Shown: positions 25,927 through 36,770, counted from the first letter of the stretch. The stretch: 64,000 bases of DNA from Pseudomonas sp. Q1-7 (GCF_028010285.1 NZ_CP116304.1:1070501-1134500); one strand, 5' to 3'. Notes: generated from the letters alone by a model not told the origin. Translations and numbers: made by a program.

Positions 25927-27355
25927 GGGCCACCGTCTCCGGCAGCGCTTCGGTGGCGTGGGCATTGCCGACGCGGATCGTGCGCCAGGTGTTGTACGCC
26001 ATCAGCAGCATGCCGGTGACGAAGAACACGCCGCCGATCAAGCGCACCAGGAAGCCGGGGTGGCTGGCCTCCAGCGCTTCGACGAAGGCGTAGGTGAGGG
26101 TGCCGTCTTCGTTCACGGCACGCCACATCAGACCCTGGGTGATGCCGTTGACCCACATGGAGGCGATGTAGAGCACGGTGCCGATGGTGGCCAGCCAGAA
26201 GTGCGCGTTGATCAGCGCCACACTGTGCATCTGGGCGCGCCCCCAGAGGCGCGGGATCAGGTGGTAGAGCGAGCCGATGGTGATCATCGCGACCCAGCCA
26301 AGAGCGCCGGCATGTACGTGGCCGATGGTCCAGTCGGTGTAGTGGGAGAGGGCGTTGACCGTCTTGATGGCCATCATCGGGCCTTCGAAGGTGCTCATGC
26401 CGTAGAAGGCCAGGGACACCACCAGGAAGCGCAGGATCGCGTCGTCGCGCAACTTATGCCAGGCGCCGGAGAGCGTCATCATGCCGTTGATCATGCCGCC
26501 CCAGGACGGGGCCAGCAGGATGATCGACATCGCCATGCCAAGGGACTGCGCCCAGTCGGGCAGGGCGGTGTAGTGCAGGTGGTGCGGGCCGGCCCAGATG
26601 TACAGGGTAATCAGCGCCCAGAAGTGCACGATGGACAGCCGGTAGGAATACACCGGGCGTCCGGCTTGCTTGGGGATGAAGTAGTACATCATCCCGAGGA
26701 AGCCGGTGGTCAGGAAGAAGCCCACGGCGTTGTGGCCGTACCACCACTGCACCATGGCGTCGGTGGCCCCGGAGTAGACCGAGTAGGACTTGAACCAGCT
26801 CACCGGGATGGCCAGGTGGTTGACCACGTGGAGCATGGCGGTGACGACGATGAAGGCGCCGAAGAACCAGTTGCCCACATAGATGTGCCTGGTCTTGCGC
26901 TTCATGAGCGTGCCGAAGAACACCACGGCATAGGCGATCCAGACGAGGCCCATCCACACCGCGCCGGTGAACTCCACTTCGGCGTATTCCTTGGTGGTGG
27001 TCAGGCCCTGGGGCAGCGTCACCAGCAGGATCACCACCAGCGCCTGCCAGCCCCAGAAGGTGAAGGCGACCAGCGGGCCGCCGTACAGGCGTGCCTGGCA
27101 AGTGCGTTGCACCGTGTAGTAGCTGGTGGCGAACAGGGCGCTGCCGCCGAAGGCGAAGATCACCAGGTTGGTGTGCAACGGGCGCAGGCGGCCGAAGCTG
27201 GTCCAGGGCAGGTCGAGGTTGAGTTCGGGCCAGACGAGCTGGGCGGCGATGAACACCCCCATGCCCATGCCGACGATGCCCCAGACCAGGGTCATCAGGG
27301 TGAATTGGCGGACCACCTTGTAGTCGTAGGTCGGTCCCGGAAGTGCAGGGTTCAT
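25919..27355 (-). CDS. ccoN: cbb3-type cytochrome c oxidase catalytic subunit I, orphan (CcoN4-like)
   Basis: 478 aa, 12 membrane helices of a haem-copper oxidase C-type subunit I. The low-spin haem His is in [14 protein letters not shown]; copper and high-spin haem His ligands lie in [25 protein letters not shown] and [11 protein letters not shown]. No ccoO or ccoP follows, which is the pattern of the orphan ccoN genes of P. aeruginosa that swap into complete cbb3 complexes; ccoN4 there has been tied to cyanide tolerance and phenazine use in biofilms. The neighbouring siroheme reductase and CcoQ-like genes match the ccoN4 locus. Confidence 0.9.
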   Translation of the reverse strand: MNPALPGPTYDYKVVRQFTLMTLVWGIVGMGMGVFIAAQLVWPELNLDLPWTSFGRLRPLHTNLVIFAFGGSALFATSYYTVQRTCQARLYGGPLVAFTFWGWQALVVILLVTLPQGLTTTKEYAEVEFTGAVWMGLVWIAYAVVFFGTLMKRKTRHIYVGNWFFGAFIVVTAMLHVVNHLAIPVSWFKSYSVYSGATDAMVQWWYGHNAVGFFLTTGFLGMMYYFIPKQAGRPVYSYRLSIVHFWALITLYIWAGPHHLHYTALPDWAQSLGMAMSIILLAPSWGGMINGMMTLSGAWHKLRDDAILRFLVVSLAFYGMSTFEGPMMAIKTVNALSHYTDWTIGHVHAGALGWVAMITIGSLYHLIPRLWGRAQMHSVALINAHFWLATIGTVLYIASMWVNGITQGLMWRAVNEDGTLTYAFVEALEASHPGFLVRLIGGVFFVTGMLLMAYNTWRTIRVGNAHATEALPETVAHG

Positions 27356-27590
27356 GGGCGGGCCTTTGGGTTGGAAGCTGAACGGTCGCCACTCTAGGAA
27401 TCCTGTCGGGAAGGAAACAGACTCAGATCCAAGCGCTTTTTGGTGCTCAGACGCGGGAGTACCGATCAAACCTGCCCTCCACACCCGGCTGGCTGCATCT
27501 GATAGGTTTTTTTGCGACGAAACTGAAGCTGTTTCCCATCGTCGCCCCTGTCCATATTGAAGGCCCCCGCCCACCCTGCTGGAGCCTGCG

Positions 27591-29261
27591 ATGTACCACT
27601 ACGACGACTATGACCGCGCCCTGGTGCAGGAACGCGTGGCGCAATTCCGCGACCAGGTGGCGCGACGCATGAGCGGCGAGCTTTCCGAGGAAGAATTCCT
27701 GCCGCTGCGTTTGCAGAACGGCCTGTACCTGCAGAAACACGCCTACATGCTGCGGGTCGCCATTCCCTACGGCACCCTGTCGTCGGCCCAGTTGCGCTGC
27801 CTGGCGCGCGTCGCCCGTGAGCATGACCGTGGCTACGGCCACTTCACCACCCGGCAGAACATCCAGTTCAACTGGATCGAGCTGGTCGAGGTGCCGGACA
27901 TCCTCCAGCAGTTGGCCGACGTGGAGATGCACGCCATCCAGACCTCCGGCAATTGCGTGCGCAACATCACCACCGAAGCCTTCGCCGGGGTGGCGGCCGA
28001 TGAGGTGCTGGACCCGCGCCCGTTGGCGGAAATCCTTCGCCAGTGGTCCACCATCAACCCGGAATTCCTCTTCCTGCCGCGCAAGTTCAAGATCGCCCTC
28101 TGCGCCGCCGAAGAGGACCGCGCCGCCGTGCAGATGCACGACATCGGCCTGTACCTCTACCGCGACGAAACCGGTGAAATGCGCCTGCGGGTGCTGGTGG
28201 GCGGCGGCCTGGGGCGCACGCCGATCCTGGGCCAGCAGATTCGCGACGGCCTGCACTGGCGGCATCTGCTGTCCTATGTCGAAGCCATCCTGCGGGTCTA
28301 CAACCGCCACGGCCGGCGCGACAACAAGTACAAGGCACGGATCAAGATCCTGGTGAAAGCGCTGGGCATCGAGGCTTTCGCCCGCGAGGTGGAAGCCGAA
28401 TGGCATCACCTCAAGCACGGCCCCGCCGAGCTGACCGAGGACGAGTACCAGCGCGTTGCCGCCAGTTTCGACGTGCCCGCCTACGAACGCCTGGACCAAG
28501 CCGACCTGGCCTTTGGCAGCGCCCTGGCGTCTGACCCGGCCTTCGCCCGCTGGTGCGCGCGCAACCTGCAGCCGCACAAGGTGCCCGGCTACGCGGCTGT
28601 GGTGCTCTCCACCAAGCCGGGCCCGGAAGCCCCGCCCGGCGACGTGACCGCCGCGCAGATGGACGCGGTGGCCGATTGGGCCGAACGCTTCGGTTTCGGC
28701 GAAATCCGCATCGCCCACGAACAGAACCTGGTGCTGCCCGACGTGCGCAAGGCGGACCTGTACCCCCTCTGGCAACTGGCGTGCGAGCAGGGCCTGGCGA
28801 CGGCCAATATCGGTCTGCTCACCGACATCATCGCCTGCCCCGGCGGCGACTACTGTTCCCTGGCCAATGCCAAGTCCATCCCCATCGCCCAGGCCATCCA
28901 GGCGCGCTTCCCCGATCCTGTCGCGCTGCAGGCGCTGGGCGACCTGAGCCTGAACATCTCCGGCTGCATGAACGCCTGCGGCCACCACCACATCGGCAAT
29001 ATCGGCATCCTCGGCGTGGATAAGGGCGGCAGCGAGTGGTACCAGATCACCCTCGGCGGCGCCCAGGGCATGGACAGCGCGCTGGGCAAGGTCATCGGCC
29101 CCTCCTTCAGTGCCGAGGAAGTGCCCGACGTGATCGAAAAGGTGGTGGCGACCTTCCGCGACCACCGCGAGGCGGACGAGCCTTTCGTCGACACGCTGCG
29201 GCGCATCGGCCTGGAGCCCTTCAAGGAACGGGTCTACGCCAGGGCGGAGGTGCCGGCATGA
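27591..29261 (+). CDS. Siroheme-dependent nitrite/sulfite reductase
   Basis: 556 aa, full length for the hemoprotein subunit family. Two ferredoxin-like half domains and the coupled 4Fe-4S/siroheme ligands: Cys416 and Cys422 in CPGGDYC, Cys459 and Cys463 in CMNAC, followed by [12 protein letters not shown]. Reduces sulfite or nitrite by six electrons. It resembles both CysI of Pseudomonas and the PA4130 paralogue; the DUF934 partner and the divergent ccoN favour the PA4130 type. Confidence 0.92.
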   Translation: MYHYDDYDRALVQERVAQFRDQVARRMSGELSEEEFLPLRLQNGLYLQKHAYMLRVAIPYGTLSSAQLRCLARVAREHDRGYGHFTTRQNIQFNWIELVEVPDILQQLADVEMHAIQTSGNCVRNITTEAFAGVAADEVLDPRPLAEILRQWSTINPEFLFLPRKFKIALCAAEEDRAAVQMHDIGLYLYRDETGEMRLRVLVGGGLGRTPILGQQIRDGLHWRHLLSYVEAILRVYNRHGRRDNKYKARIKILVKALGIEAFAREVEAEWHHLKHGPAELTEDEYQRVAASFDVPAYERLDQADLAFGSALASDPAFARWCARNLQPHKVPGYAAVVLSTKPGPEAPPGDVTAAQMDAVADWAERFGFGEIRIAHEQNLVLPDVRKADLYPLWQLACEQGLATANIGLLTDIIACPGGDYCSLANAKSIPIAQAIQARFPDPVALQALGDLSLNISGCMNACGHHHIGNIGILGVDKGGSEWYQITLGGAQGMDSALGKVIGPSFSAEEVPDVIEKVVATFRDHREADEPFVDTLRRIGLEPFKERVYARAEVPA

Positions 29262-29737
29262 ACAACCTGATCAAGCTGGTGGAGGGCCAGGCACGCCTGG
29301 TGGCGGACGCCTGGACCCTGGTGCGGGACGCGGAGGAGGGCTTGCCGGGCGGACCGTTGATCCTGCCGCTGGCCCTCTGGCGCGAACGCGAGGGCCGCGA
29401 CGGCCTGCTGCTGCAGCCGGACGACGAGGTGGAGCCCCTGGCGTCGCTGTTGTCCGACGCGGTGCCGCTGATCGCGGTGGATTTTCCCAGCTTCCGCGAC
29501 GGTCGCGGCTACAGCCAGGCCTACCTGCTGCGGGCGCGCCTGGGCTGGCGCGGCGAGCTGAGGGCGGTGGGCGATGTGCTGCGTGACCAGCTCAGCCATA
29601 TGCGCCAGTGCGGCTTCGATGCCTTCGCCGTGCGCGAAGACAAATCCGCCGAGGATGCGCTCAAGGGACTGCCCGGTGTCAGCGTCCTGTACGGGCGCTC
29701 GGTGATCGAGCCGAGGCCGCTGTTCCGCCGTCGCTGA
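29258..29737 (+). CDS. DUF934 domain protein (partner of siroheme reductase)
   Basis: 159 aa. Contains IAVDFPSFRDGRGYSQAYLLR and LRDQLSHMRQCGFDAF, the DUF934 signature. DUF934 genes almost always follow a sulfite/nitrite reductase, and here the ATG overlaps the reductase stop (ATGA). Function unknown; proposed to help reductase assembly or electron supply. Confidence 0.92.
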   Translation: MNNLIKLVEGQARLVADAWTLVRDAEEGLPGGPLILPLALWREREGRDGLLLQPDDEVEPLASLLSDAVPLIAVDFPSFRDGRGYSQAYLLRARLGWRGELRAVGDVLRDQLSHMRQCGFDAFAVREDKSAEDALKGLPGVSVLYGRSVIEPRPLFRRR

Positions 29738-29839
29738 GGGTCGCGCGGCCGTTCGTACAAGATTGGTAAAGATTCCCGGCTTAGTGAGGGATATTTTCTA
29801 ACCTAGGATGTGCGACTTGTTCTCCCCGACCGGACGCCA

Positions 29840-30016
29840 ATGAACAGCGATTGTTGCAAGCCGCCCCCTGCGCATCAGGGTGCGGCCACCCACCCCTTCG
29901 GCGCATTCGCGCGCCACGCCGATCCGCAGCGCCCCGCTGCCAACGCCCAGTGCATGTCGATGCAACGCCCGCAGGCGTCGTTCGCGCCTGCCCGTAACCT
30001 TTCCACGAGAGCCTGA
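29840..30016 (+). CDS. Possible 58-aa leader ORF upstream of the TerC gene
   Basis: An ATG-started frame ([14 protein letters not shown]...) ends 5 bp before the ATG of the next gene. It is Cys- and Pro-rich at its start and has no similarity I recognise. The ribosome site is weak (CCGGA). It may be a leader peptide or chance; no other gene fits this interval. Confidence 0.25.
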   Translation: MNSDCCKPPPAHQGAATHPFGAFARHADPQRPAANAQCMSMQRPQASFAPARNLSTRA

Positions 30017-30021
30017 CCCAT

Positions 30022-31584
30022 ATGGAATGGATAGCTGACCCCACGGCCTGGCTGGGCCTGCTGACCCTGATCGTCCTGGAGATCGTCCTGGGCATCGACA
30101 ACCTGGTGTTTATTGCGATCCTCGCCGACAAGCTGCCGCCCGATCAGCGTGACCGTGCGCGGTTGATCGGCCTGTCGCTGGCGCTGCTGATGCGCCTGGG
30201 CCTGCTGGCCAGCATCTCCTGGCTGGTGACCCTCACCGAGCCTCTGTTCGACGTGTTCGGCAAGAGCTTCTCCGGCCGCGACCTGATCATGTTGTTCGGC
30301 GGTGTGTTCCTGCTGTTCAAGGCCACCATGGAGCTGCACGAACGCCTGGAAGGCCACGTCCACAGCCCGTCCGGCAGCCGCACCTACGCCCTGTTCTGGC
30401 CGGTGGTGGCGCAGATCGTGGTGTTGGACGCCGTGTTCTCCCTGGACGCGGTGATCACCGCCGTCGGCATGGTCGAGCACCTGGAAGTGATGATGATCGC
30501 CGTGGTCGTGTCCATCGGCCTGATGATCATCGCCAGCAAGCCGCTGACCGCTTTCGTCAACGCCCACCCGACGGTGATCATGCTGTGCCTGGGCTTCCTG
30601 ATGATGATCGGCTTCAGCCTGACCGCCGAAGGCCTGGGCTTCCATATCCCGAAGGGCTACCTGTACGCCGCCATCGGCTTCTCCCTGCTGATCGAGGCTG
30701 CCAACCAACTGGTGCGCTGGCGCCGCAAGCGCCACCTCCAGGGCGGCCGCGACCTGCGCGAGCGCACCGCCCACGCGGTGCTGCGCCTGCTGGGCGGCCG
30801 TGGCGTCGAAGCCGACGAGGTGGGCGAGGAAATCGCCGACCTGCTGGCCGGCGGCGATGCCGGCAAAGTGCCCTTCGACCGTCGCGAGCGAATCATGATC
30901 AGCGGCGTGCTGGGCCTGGCCGAGCGTCCCATCCGTACCTTGATGACCCACCGCGGCGAAGTGCACCGCATCGACCTGGCGGAAACGCGCGAGGCCGTTC
31001 GTGACGCCCTGCAGCGCTCGCCCCACTCGCGCCTGCTGGTGATCCGCGCCGGCGAGGTCGACGAGCCGCTGGGCTATGTGCACAAGAAGGAATTGCTGCG
31101 CGAGTTATTGCAGGGGGCAGAGCCGGATATCGAGCAATTGCTGCGAGTCCCGCCGAACCTGCCGGAAAGCGCTTCGGTGCTGGCCGCCCTGGAGGAAATG
31201 CGCAAGGCCTCCACCCACGTGGCTTTCGTGGTCAACGAATTTGGCGGTTTCGAGGGCCTGCTGACCATGACCGATGTCCTCGAATCCATCGCCGGCGAGT
31301 TGCCGGACGCCAGCGAAGTGGACGGCCTGGACATCGAGCCCTGGGAGGACGGCTGGAAGGTCAGCGGCGCGGTGAACCTGAGTCTGCTGGGCGAGCGCCT
31401 GGGCTTTTCGGCCAAGCCCGGCGAGGACTACCAGACCCTGGCCGGCCTGGCCATGAGCCTGCTGGACCGCCTGCCGGTGACCGGCGACTCCCTGGAAGTC
31501 GAGGGCTGGCAGCTGGAGGTGATCGAGGTGAAGGAACGGCGGGTGAACCGGTTGTTCCTCAAGCCCCTTTCACAGGTGGGCTGA
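30022..31584 (+). CDS. TerC-family membrane protein with CBS and CorC/HlyC domains
   Basis: 520 aa. N-terminal TerC domain with seven membrane helices and acidic metal-site motifs ([24 protein letters not shown]), then a CBS pair (about residues 295-430) and a C-terminal CorC/HlyC transporter-associated domain. Same architecture as E. coli YoaE/YegH. TerC proteins have been linked to manganese export and metalation of secreted enzymes; this fusion form is less studied. I searched the leader for a yybP-ykoY manganese riboswitch and did not find its conserved loops. Confidence 0.9.
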   Translation: MEWIADPTAWLGLLTLIVLEIVLGIDNLVFIAILADKLPPDQRDRARLIGLSLALLMRLGLLASISWLVTLTEPLFDVFGKSFSGRDLIMLFGGVFLLFKATMELHERLEGHVHSPSGSRTYALFWPVVAQIVVLDAVFSLDAVITAVGMVEHLEVMMIAVVVSIGLMIIASKPLTAFVNAHPTVIMLCLGFLMMIGFSLTAEGLGFHIPKGYLYAAIGFSLLIEAANQLVRWRRKRHLQGGRDLRERTAHAVLRLLGGRGVEADEVGEEIADLLAGGDAGKVPFDRRERIMISGVLGLAERPIRTLMTHRGEVHRIDLAETREAVRDALQRSPHSRLLVIRAGEVDEPLGYVHKKELLRELLQGAEPDIEQLLRVPPNLPESASVLAALEEMRKASTHVAFVVNEFGGFEGLLTMTDVLESIAGELPDASEVDGLDIEPWEDGWKVSGAVNLSLLGERLGFSAKPGEDYQTLAGLAMSLLDRLPVTGDSLEVEGWQLEVIEVKERRVNRLFLKPLSQVG

Positions 31585-31589
31585 ACACG

Positions 31590-31632
31590 GTGGGGGCCGC
31601 CTCGCGACCCATAGCGAATGAATTCGCCCCCC
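31590..31632. repeat. Degenerate REP pair of the GTGGGAGCGA family
   Basis: TGGGGGCCGCC ... GCGAATGAATTCGCCCCC directly after the TerC stop. Confidence 0.65.
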
Positions 31633-31639
31633 GACAAGC

Positions 31640-31676
31640 GACAACGGCGCCATTGAGGCGCCGTTGTCGTTTCTTT
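31640..31676 (+). terminator. Rho-independent terminator of the TerC gene
   Basis: A 12-bp stem (GACAACGGCGCC / GGCGCCGTTGTC) with a 5-nt loop, followed by GTTTCTTT. Confidence 0.85.
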
Positions 31677-31681
31677 CCGGG

Positions 31682-32092
31682 TTACTTGCTCTGCTGCGCC
31701 TTGAGCAGGTCGCGGATTTCGGTCAGCAGCTCCTGGTCCTTGGTCGGCGCCGGCGGGGTTGCCGGGGCGGCGGCTTCTTCGCGCTTGAGCTGGTTGAGCA
31801 CCTTGATCCCCATGAAGATCGCGAAGGCGACGATCACGAAATCCAGCACGGTCTGGATGAACTTGCCGTAGCTCAGCACCACCGCCGGGATATCGCCTTC
31901 GGCCGCCTTGAGGGTGACTGCCAGGTCGGTGAAGTCCACACCGCCGATGAGCAGGCCGATCGGCGGCATGATCACGTCGCCAACGAAAGACGAGACGATC
32001 TTGCCGAAGGCCGCGCCGATGATGATGCCCACAGCCATGTCGACCACGTTGCCCTTGACGGCGAAGGCTTTGAATTCACTGAGCAGGCTCAT
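31682..32092 (-). CDS. mscL: Large-conductance mechanosensitive channel
   Basis: 136 aa, the normal MscL size. The N-terminal helix [20 protein letters not shown] and first membrane segment [21 protein letters not shown] are typical, with the second segment near residues 70-100 and a charged C-terminal helix. Opens under high membrane tension to release osmolytes. Single gene. Confidence 0.97.
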   Translation of the reverse strand: MSLLSEFKAFAVKGNVVDMAVGIIIGAAFGKIVSSFVGDVIMPPIGLLIGGVDFTDLAVTLKAAEGDIPAVVLSYGKFIQTVLDFVIVAFAIFMGIKVLNQLKREEAAAPATPPAPTKDQELLTEIRDLLKAQQSK

Positions 32093-32303
32093 GTGTTACT
32101 CCCTGGGGTTCTGGTTTTAAGGCTGAAGTGTAATTCAGCGGTTCGAGGCCGCCAGTGACGGCGCACCTCCCTGTGCGGGAAGCACATGCTAGGGGCCGGC
32201 ATGGAGGGTGCCAAGTTCCCCGTCGGATTCCGTCGGGCGGCGCTTTCCGTCGCCGGACCCTGGTCTAGCCTGAGAGGGAGGCTGCAAGAGGAGGGTCGCT
32301 GCC

Positions 32304-32549
32304 ATGCCACTAGAACACCACCCGCTCAACCGTGAATTCCCGGAGTTCAAGGACACCATGCGCACATTGCTGCAGAGCAACGCGCACTTTGCCCGGTTGG
32401 CGGGGGAATACCAGAATCTGGATTCGCGAATCTACGAGGTCGAGGACGGCAACCAGGCCCTCGACGATAACGCCCTGCACGGCTTGAAGGTCCAGCGGGT
32501 TGCCCTGAAGGACGAGATCGCCCGCATGCTCAAGGACGCCAAGGGCTGA
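32304..32549 (+). CDS. YdcH family protein (DUF465)
   Basis: 81 aa, helical and charged, with HPLNREFPEFKDTMRTL at the start and LKDEIARML at the end, matching DUF465. Forms small helical hairpins in solved members; role unknown. A GAGGAGG ribosome site precedes the ATG. Confidence 0.9.
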   Translation: MPLEHHPLNREFPEFKDTMRTLLQSNAHFARLAGEYQNLDSRIYEVEDGNQALDDNALHGLKVQRVALKDEIARMLKDAKG

Positions 32550-32639
32550 CATCCGGCCGTGACCGGAGGCGACGGCGGGGGTGGCTGCCGTGGCTGATCC
32601 GCTATCATGCGGGCTTTCGTTTTCCGACGGAGTCCGCAG

Positions 32640-34004
32640 ATGGCCAAGGCCAAGCGCATGTACGGCTGCACCGAGTGCGGCGCCACCTTCCCCAAATGGG
32701 CCGGCCAGTGCGCCGACTGCGGGGCGTGGAACACCTTGGTGGAAACCGTGCTGGAGGGCGCCGCCGCGACCTCCGGCGGGCGTGGGGGCTGGGCCGGCCA
32801 GCAGGCGCAGATCAAGACCCTGGCGGAAGTCAGCGTCGAGGAAATGCCGCGTTTCTCCACCGCTTCCACCGAGCTCGATCGCGTCCTCGGGGGCGGCCTG
32901 GTGGACGGCTCCGTGGTGCTGATCGGCGGCGATCCCGGTATCGGCAAGTCCACCATCCTGCTGCAGACCCTGTGCAACATCGCCACGCGCTTCCCCGCAC
33001 TCTACGTCACGGGTGAGGAGTCCCAGCAGCAGGTGGCCATGCGTGCCCGCCGCCTGGGCCTGCCGGAAGACAAGCTCAAGGTCATGACAGAGACCTGCAT
33101 CGAGAGCATCATCGCCACCGCGCGGGTCGAGCAGCCCAAGGTGATGGTGATCGACTCGATCCAGACCATCTTCACCGAACAGTTGCAGTCGGCCCCCGGT
33201 GGCGTGGCCCAGGTCCGCGAGAGTGCGGCGCTGCTGGTGCGCTTTGCCAAGCAGAGCGGCACGGCGATCTTCCTGGTCGGCCACGTGACCAAGGAAGGCG
33301 CCCTGGCGGGCCCCCGCGTGCTGGAGCACATGGTGGACACCGTGCTGTATTTCGAAGGCGAGTCCGACGGCCGCCTGCGTCTGCTGCGGGCGGTGAAGAA
33401 CCGCTTTGGCGCGGTCAACGAGCTGGGCGTGTTCGGCATGACCGACAAGGGCCTGAAGGAGGTTTCCAACCCGTCGGCGATCTTCCTCACCCGCGCCCAG
33501 GAGTCCGTGCCCGGCAGCGTGGTAATGGCCACCTGGGAAGGCTCGCGACCGATGCTGGTGGAGGTGCAGGCGCTGGTGGACACCAGCCACCTGGCCAATC
33601 CGCGCCGGGTCACCCTGGGCCTGGACCAGAACCGCCTGGCCATGCTGCTGGCGGTGCTGCACCGCCACGGCGGCATCCCCACCTACGACCAGGATGTGTT
33701 CCTCAACGTGGTGGGCGGGGTGAAGGTGCTGGAAACCGCTTCCGACCTGGCGCTGATCGCCGCGATCATTTCCAGCCTGCGAAACCGCCCGCTGGCCCAT
33801 GACGTGCTGGTGTTCGGCGAGGTGGGCCTGTCCGGCGAAGTGCGTCCGGTCCCCAGCGGCCAGGAGCGCCTCAAGGAGGCCGCCAAGCACGGTTTCAAGC
33901 GTGCCATCGTGCCCAAGGGCAACGCGCCCAAGGAGTCACCGCCCGGCTTGAGCGTGATCGCCGTGACGCGTCTGGAGCAGGCGCTGGATGCGTTGTTCGA
34001 GTAA
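32640..34004 (+). CDS. radA: DNA repair and recombination protein RadA (Sms)
   Basis: 454 aa. N-terminal four-Cys zinc finger (CTECG ... CADC, residues 10-27), Walker A GGDPGIGKST (about 97-106), the RadA-specific KNRFG motif (about 253-257) and a C-terminal Lon-protease-like domain. A hexameric helicase that extends branches during recombination. ATG at 32640; an upstream in-frame ATG at 32607 adds eleven residues not usual in RadA. Confidence 0.97.
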   Translation: MAKAKRMYGCTECGATFPKWAGQCADCGAWNTLVETVLEGAAATSGGRGGWAGQQAQIKTLAEVSVEEMPRFSTASTELDRVLGGGLVDGSVVLIGGDPGIGKSTILLQTLCNIATRFPALYVTGEESQQQVAMRARRLGLPEDKLKVMTETCIESIIATARVEQPKVMVIDSIQTIFTEQLQSAPGGVAQVRESAALLVRFAKQSGTAIFLVGHVTKEGALAGPRVLEHMVDTVLYFEGESDGRLRLLRAVKNRFGAVNELGVFGMTDKGLKEVSNPSAIFLTRAQESVPGSVVMATWEGSRPMLVEVQALVDTSHLANPRRVTLGLDQNRLAMLLAVLHRHGGIPTYDQDVFLNVVGGVKVLETASDLALIAAIISSLRNRPLAHDVLVFGEVGLSGEVRPVPSGQERLKEAAKHGFKRAIVPKGNAPKESPPGLSVIAVTRLEQALDALFE

Positions 34005-34078
34005 GGGAAGGTCTGCTTTCGCGAATGAATCCGCTTCCGGAGGATTGGCTCACGCCATCATTGCCGCACCGACATCGA

Positions 34079-34112
34079 CCTCCCCGCTTGCGGGAGAGGG
34101 GGAGGAGAGGGC
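34079..34112 (+). repeat. Hairpin repeat of the CCCTCTCCC/GGGAGAGGG family
   Basis: Diverged copy (CCTCCCCGCTTGCGGGAGAGG) between the convergent ends of radA and the PilZ gene. Confidence 0.65.
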
Positions 34113-34117
34113 GACCC

Positions 34118-34486
34118 CTACTCTTCCCCTAGCGCCGTCAAGTCGCGCTCCAGCAGGGCTTCGCTGCCCAGGTTGAGTTCGACCAGGCGGCGCAAGTGGC
34201 TGATGGAGTCCAGGTCGATGTGCCGGCAGACGAAGCCGAGCTGGTCGCCCTGGTCGCGGGTCAGTTCCACCTCCATGCTGACCTGGATATCGGCGCCCAG
34301 GTCGATATTCGCGTCGAAGGGCTTCGCCGGATCGCCCGCCCAATCCTCTGGGCGAATCACCAGCAGGCCCTTGAGGGAGATGTCGTGCAACTCCACCATC
34401 CAGCTCTTGTCGCCCTGGGTGATGATGGTGGCGGCGTCGAAATTGATGCGGTGGAAGCGCCGACGCTCGCTGGCGGTCTCACTCAT
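34118..34486 (-). CDS. mapZ: PilZ-domain c-di-GMP receptor (MapZ-like)
   Basis: 122 aa single PilZ domain. The c-di-GMP binding residues are present: the arginine block ERRRFHR near residue 7-13 and D-x-S-x-x-G in DISLKG (about 38-43). In P. aeruginosa the radA-adjacent PilZ protein PA4608 is MapZ, which binds the chemotaxis methyltransferase CheR1 when loaded with c-di-GMP. The assignment rests on length, motifs and position. The ATG at 34486 follows AGGAG. Confidence 0.88.
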   Translation of the reverse strand: MSETASERRRFHRINFDAATIITQGDKSWMVELHDISLKGLLVIRPEDWAGDPAKPFDANIDLGADIQVSMEVELTRDQGDQLGFVCRHIDLDSISHLRRLVELNLGSEALLERDLTALGEE

Positions 34487-34694
34487 GTTCTGGCTCCTGC
34501 GGAATTTCAACCACTATAGCCAAGGCCGGAGGGGGATTTCACGTGCCGTCTTGATGGGTTCCCTGGTGCAGTCGGCCCGCAAGGGTGCCTTCACGGGGAG
34601 CGGCGAACCCCTGCGCCGACGGGTTTGACAGTTCAGCATCTGTCACCAAAGCTGCTTAGGCGGTTTTTCTATAAATCCATGCGGAGCGCAAAAT

Positions 34695-35201
34695 ATGGAT
34701 AAGCGACTGCTTAGCAAGGGGTTGATCGTGGGGCTGCTAAGCGCGGCCAGCCTGGGGGTCCATGCGGCCCAGGCCGGTGGCGGCGGCTGCGGTTGGGGCA
34801 ACATGGTTTTCGAAGGGCAGCGCGGCCTGGTCCCGCACCTGTTGGCCACTACCACCAACGGCACGTCCGGTAACGCCACCTTCGGCCTCACCTCGGGCAC
34901 CAACGGTTGCGATTCCAGTGTGACGCTGGGTTACGGCGGCCGCTCGCTGTTCGCCATGAACGGCATGCTGGACAACATCGCCGAAGACATGGCCCAGGGC
35001 CAGGGCGAGGCGCTGGACGCCTATGCCACCCTGCTGGGCATCGAGCAGGCTGACCGCGCCCACTTCGCGCAGGTTACCCAGGCCAACTTCTCCAGTATCT
35101 TCTCCTCGCCGGATGTGACCGGGGAGCAGGTGCTTGCCGCGACCCTCGACGTGATGAGCCGCGACCAGCAACTGGCCCGCTACGCCAAGCAGCCGACCTA
35201 G
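34695..35201 (+). CDS. DUF3015 family periplasmic protein
   Basis: 168 aa with a signal peptide (residues 1-25, ending in HAAQA). The mature part has GGGCGWGNMVFEGQ and LVPHLLATTTNGTSGN, the DUF3015 signature. Function unknown; conserved beside mapZ in P. aeruginosa. Ends at a strong terminator. Confidence 0.92.
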   Translation: MDKRLLSKGLIVGLLSAASLGVHAAQAGGGGCGWGNMVFEGQRGLVPHLLATTTNGTSGNATFGLTSGTNGCDSSVTLGYGGRSLFAMNGMLDNIAEDMAQGQGEALDAYATLLGIEQADRAHFAQVTQANFSSIFSSPDVTGEQVLAATLDVMSRDQQLARYAKQPT

Positions 35202-35218
35202 AGGTCGTCGCGTACAGG

Positions 35219-35245
35219 AAAGCCGGGCGGTGCCCGGCTTTTTTC
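35219..35245 (+). terminator. Rho-independent terminator after the DUF3015 gene
   Basis: Stem AGCCGGGC / GCCCGGCT with a short loop, followed by six T. Confidence 0.92.
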
Positions 35246-35350
35246 ATGCTGCTCGCGGAACCCTCCAAGCGTGCTCCCATGCCGGGTCGGCGAACGAGCG
35301 CGCGTCACGACACGCCTGAACCCGTTTGGCTTATCCCTTCGCGCGCCCAA

Positions 35351-35378
35351 GAAAAAACCCGGCATTCGCCGGGTTTCT
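35351..35378 (-). terminator. Rho-independent terminator of glyA
   Basis: On the minus strand the stem AACCCGGC / GCCGGGTT is followed by a run of T (seen as GAAAAAACCC on the plus strand). Confidence 0.9.
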
Positions 35379-35396
35379 TCGTTGCGCGTCTGTCGC

Positions 35397-36650
35397 TTAC
35401 TTGCCGTATACCGGCAGCTTGGCGCAGGTGGCCTTGACCTGCTCGCGAACGCGGTCGATCACGGACTCGTCACCCATGTTCTCCAGGATGTCGCAGATCC
35501 AGGTGGCCAGTTCGCGGCACTCGACTTCCTTGAAGCCGCGGGTGGTCACGGCCGGGGTGCCGATGCGCAGGCCCGAGGTGACGAAGGGCGAGCGCGGGTC
35601 GTTGGGCACGGAGTTCTTGTTCACGGTGATGAAGGCGCGGCCGAGGGCGGCGTCGGCATCCTTACCGGTGATGTCCTGCTTGATCAGGCTGAGCAGGAAC
35701 AGGTGGTTCTGGGTGCCGCCGGAAACCACGTCGAAGCCACGGTCGATGAACACCTGGGCCATGGCCTGGGCGTTCTTCACCACTTGCTGCTGGTAGGCCT
35801 TGAACTCGGGCTGCAGGGCTTCCTTGAAGCACACGGCCTTGGCGGCGATCACGTGCTCCAGCGGGCCGCCCTGGGCGCCGGGGAACACGGCGGAGTTCAG
35901 CTTCTTCTCGATTTCCTCGTTCTTGCGCGCGAGGATCAGGCCGCCGCGCGGGCCGCGCAGGGTCTTGTGGGTGGTGGTGGTGACCACGTCGGCGAAGGGC
36001 AGCGGGTTCGGGTACACGCCGGCGGCGACCAGGCCAGCCACGTGGGCCATGTCGACGAACAGGTAGGCGCCTACCTTGTCGGCGATGGCGCGGAAGCGGG
36101 CGAAGTCCAGGACCTGGGAGTAGGCGGAGAAGCCGGCGACGATCATCTTCGGCTTGTGCTCGACGGCCAGGCGCTCGACTTCGTCGTAGTCGATCAGGCC
36201 GTTGGCATCGATGCCGTACTGCACGGCGTTGTACAGCTTGCCGGAGGAGGAAACGCTGGCGCCGTGGGTCAGGTGGCCGCCATGGGCCAGGCTCATGCCG
36301 AGGATGGTGTCGCCGGCGCTCAGCAGGGCCAGGTAGACGGCGCTGTTGGCCTGGGAGCCGGAGTGCGGCTGGACGTTGGCGTAGTCGGCGCCGAACAGTT
36401 CCTTGGCGCGGTCGATGGCCAGTTGCTCGACGATGTCGACGTACTCGCAACCGCCGTAGTAGCGCTTGCCCGGGTAGCCTTCGGCATACTTGTTGGTCAG
36501 CACGGAGCCCTGGGCTTCCATCACCGCCGGGCTGGTGTAGTTCTCGGAGGCGATGAGCTCGATGTGCTCTTCCTGGCGCTGGGCTTCCTGCTCCATCGCG
36601 GCGAAGAGTTCGGCATCGTAGCGGGCGAGGGTCAAATCACGGCTGAACAT
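35397..36650 (-). CDS. glyA: Serine hydroxymethyltransferase
   Basis: 417 aa PLP enzyme converting serine and tetrahydrofolate to glycine and methylene-THF. The PLP lysine lies in [15 protein letters not shown] (about residue 228); [18 protein letters not shown] and [10 protein letters not shown] are also present. The start at 36650 (MFSRDLTLA) is the usual N-terminus; an ATG four codons earlier is possible. It lies between the morA-like and mapZ genes, matching glyA3 (PA4602) of P. aeruginosa. Confidence 0.97.
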   Translation of the reverse strand: MFSRDLTLARYDAELFAAMEQEAQRQEEHIELIASENYTSPAVMEAQGSVLTNKYAEGYPGKRYYGGCEYVDIVEQLAIDRAKELFGADYANVQPHSGSQANSAVYLALLSAGDTILGMSLAHGGHLTHGASVSSSGKLYNAVQYGIDANGLIDYDEVERLAVEHKPKMIVAGFSAYSQVLDFARFRAIADKVGAYLFVDMAHVAGLVAAGVYPNPLPFADVVTTTTHKTLRGPRGGLILARKNEEIEKKLNSAVFPGAQGGPLEHVIAAKAVCFKEALQPEFKAYQQQVVKNAQAMAQVFIDRGFDVVSGGTQNHLFLLSLIKQDITGKDADAALGRAFITVNKNSVPNDPRSPFVTSGLRIGTPAVTTRGFKEVECRELATWICDILENMGDESVIDRVREQVKATCAKLPVYGK

Positions 36651-36770
36651 GGCGGTCCTCATCAGGATCGGTCTGTGGAAAGCTGCGCATTCTACCTGAT
36701 AGGTCGTTGGCTGGCATATGAAGGTCGGTCATGTGACAGACAAGTGGCCTTCATTCACGGCGGGCGCGAC

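Noticed and set aside
27356-27590. Anr/Fnr box between ccoN and the siroheme reductase
   Set aside because: No TTGAT-N4-ATCAA match; only one isolated half-site (GATCAA) at about 27464-27469.
29738-30021. yybP-ykoY manganese riboswitch before the TerC gene
   Set aside because: The expected conserved loop sequences could not be found; only a possible small ORF remains.
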